Assembly (NCBI GenBank): GCA_009823395.1
Contig: CM020515.1
Location: forward strand, 20,157,489-20,221,488
Length of the DNA: 64,000 nt
Origin: Thamnaconus septentrionalis
Taxonomy: Eukaryota > Chordata > Actinopteri > Tetraodontiformes > Monacanthidae
Reading direction: 5' to 3'
How positions within the stretch are numbered: position 1 is the stretch's first letter; each line of letters begins with the position of its first letter. A program made the position numbers and the translations under genes. The notes below the pieces were generated by a model. The model saw nothing but the letters and a program-made list of their open reading frames with translations. It was not told the origin of the DNA and ran no database searches. Positions 63,939 through 64,000 of this stretch are shown in pieces.

Positions 63939-64000
63939 TTAGGTGTTCCTGCGCCTGGGCATCAAGGCTTTCCGAAAGGAGGTCGTCGTCGTCCCGCGGC
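63939..64000 (-). CDS. C-terminus of heptapeptide-repeat ORF C, cut by right edge
   Basis: Minus-strand codons read RGTTTTSFRKALMPRRRNT and TAA. Against the end of ORF A (RGSTTTSFRKAIFPKRKTL, TAG), the differences are Arg AGA/CGC, Gly GGC/GGG, Thr ACC/ACG twice, Phe TTC/TTT and Arg CGC/CGG, all silent, plus conservative changes S/T, I/L, F/M and K/R. This pattern indicates protein-level constraint on this strand and frame. Confidence 0.5.
   Translation of the reverse strand, partial: RGTTTTSFRKALMPRRRNT

Overview
The window is nuclear DNA from a bony fish, most likely a percomorph teleost. Genes have short GT-AG introns, and the DNA between them is full of CA/GT, CT, CTT and ATCC microsatellites and of teleost-type dispersed repeats. 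There are no bacterial operons, no CRISPR arrays and no organelle genes. I recognise seven protein-coding genes from their conserved proteins. For five of them (grap2, fam83f, cyth4, sstr3, eif3d) I can follow the reading frame from start to stop; fam83f needs one frame change.

Layout. 387-3201 (-): three coding exons of a Ras-association protein best matched to radil; the gene runs off the left edge. 4.5-11.7 kb: intergenic, repeats. 12029-14908 (+): grap2 (SH3-SH2-SH3 adaptor). 15891-24456 (+): fam83f, with an apparent one-base frameshift in exon 4 and a CaaX C-terminus on a tiny last exon. 25721-31953 (-): cyth4 (Sec7 + PH Arf exchange factor), convergent with fam83f. 32-47 kb: no coding gene found; very long simple repeats and a possible untranslated first exon of sstr3 near 39.2-39.5 kb. 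47178-48629 (+): single-exon somatostatin receptor sstr3. 52.45-56.7 kb (+): eif3d, 15 coding exons after an untranslated first exon. 57550-57656 (+): first coding exon of a rundc3a-like gene whose remainder lies beyond the window. 62152-64000 (-): unrecognised ORFs built of seven-residue repeats, opposite the large rundc3 intron 1.

The grap2/fam83f/cyth4/sstr3/eif3d set corresponds to genes on human 22q12-q13, so most of the window is an ancient conserved block. radil (human 7p22) and rundc3a (human 17q21) flank it here. Several products work in small-GTPase or receptor signalling in blood and nerve cells (radil, grap2, cyth4, sstr3), but they are neighbours by ancestry, not an operon.

The two most interesting signals are (1) a candidate C/D-box guide RNA in eif3d intron 1, with a 12-nt match to the 5' end of U4 snRNA placed exactly for C8 methylation, and (2) the minus-strand heptapeptide-repeat ORFs at the right edge, whose paralogous C-termini differ mostly by synonymous changes. 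All exon boundaries come from reading frame, splice-site and family conservation by eye; no alignment program was run. Statements about human genes, U4 and protein families are from general knowledge.
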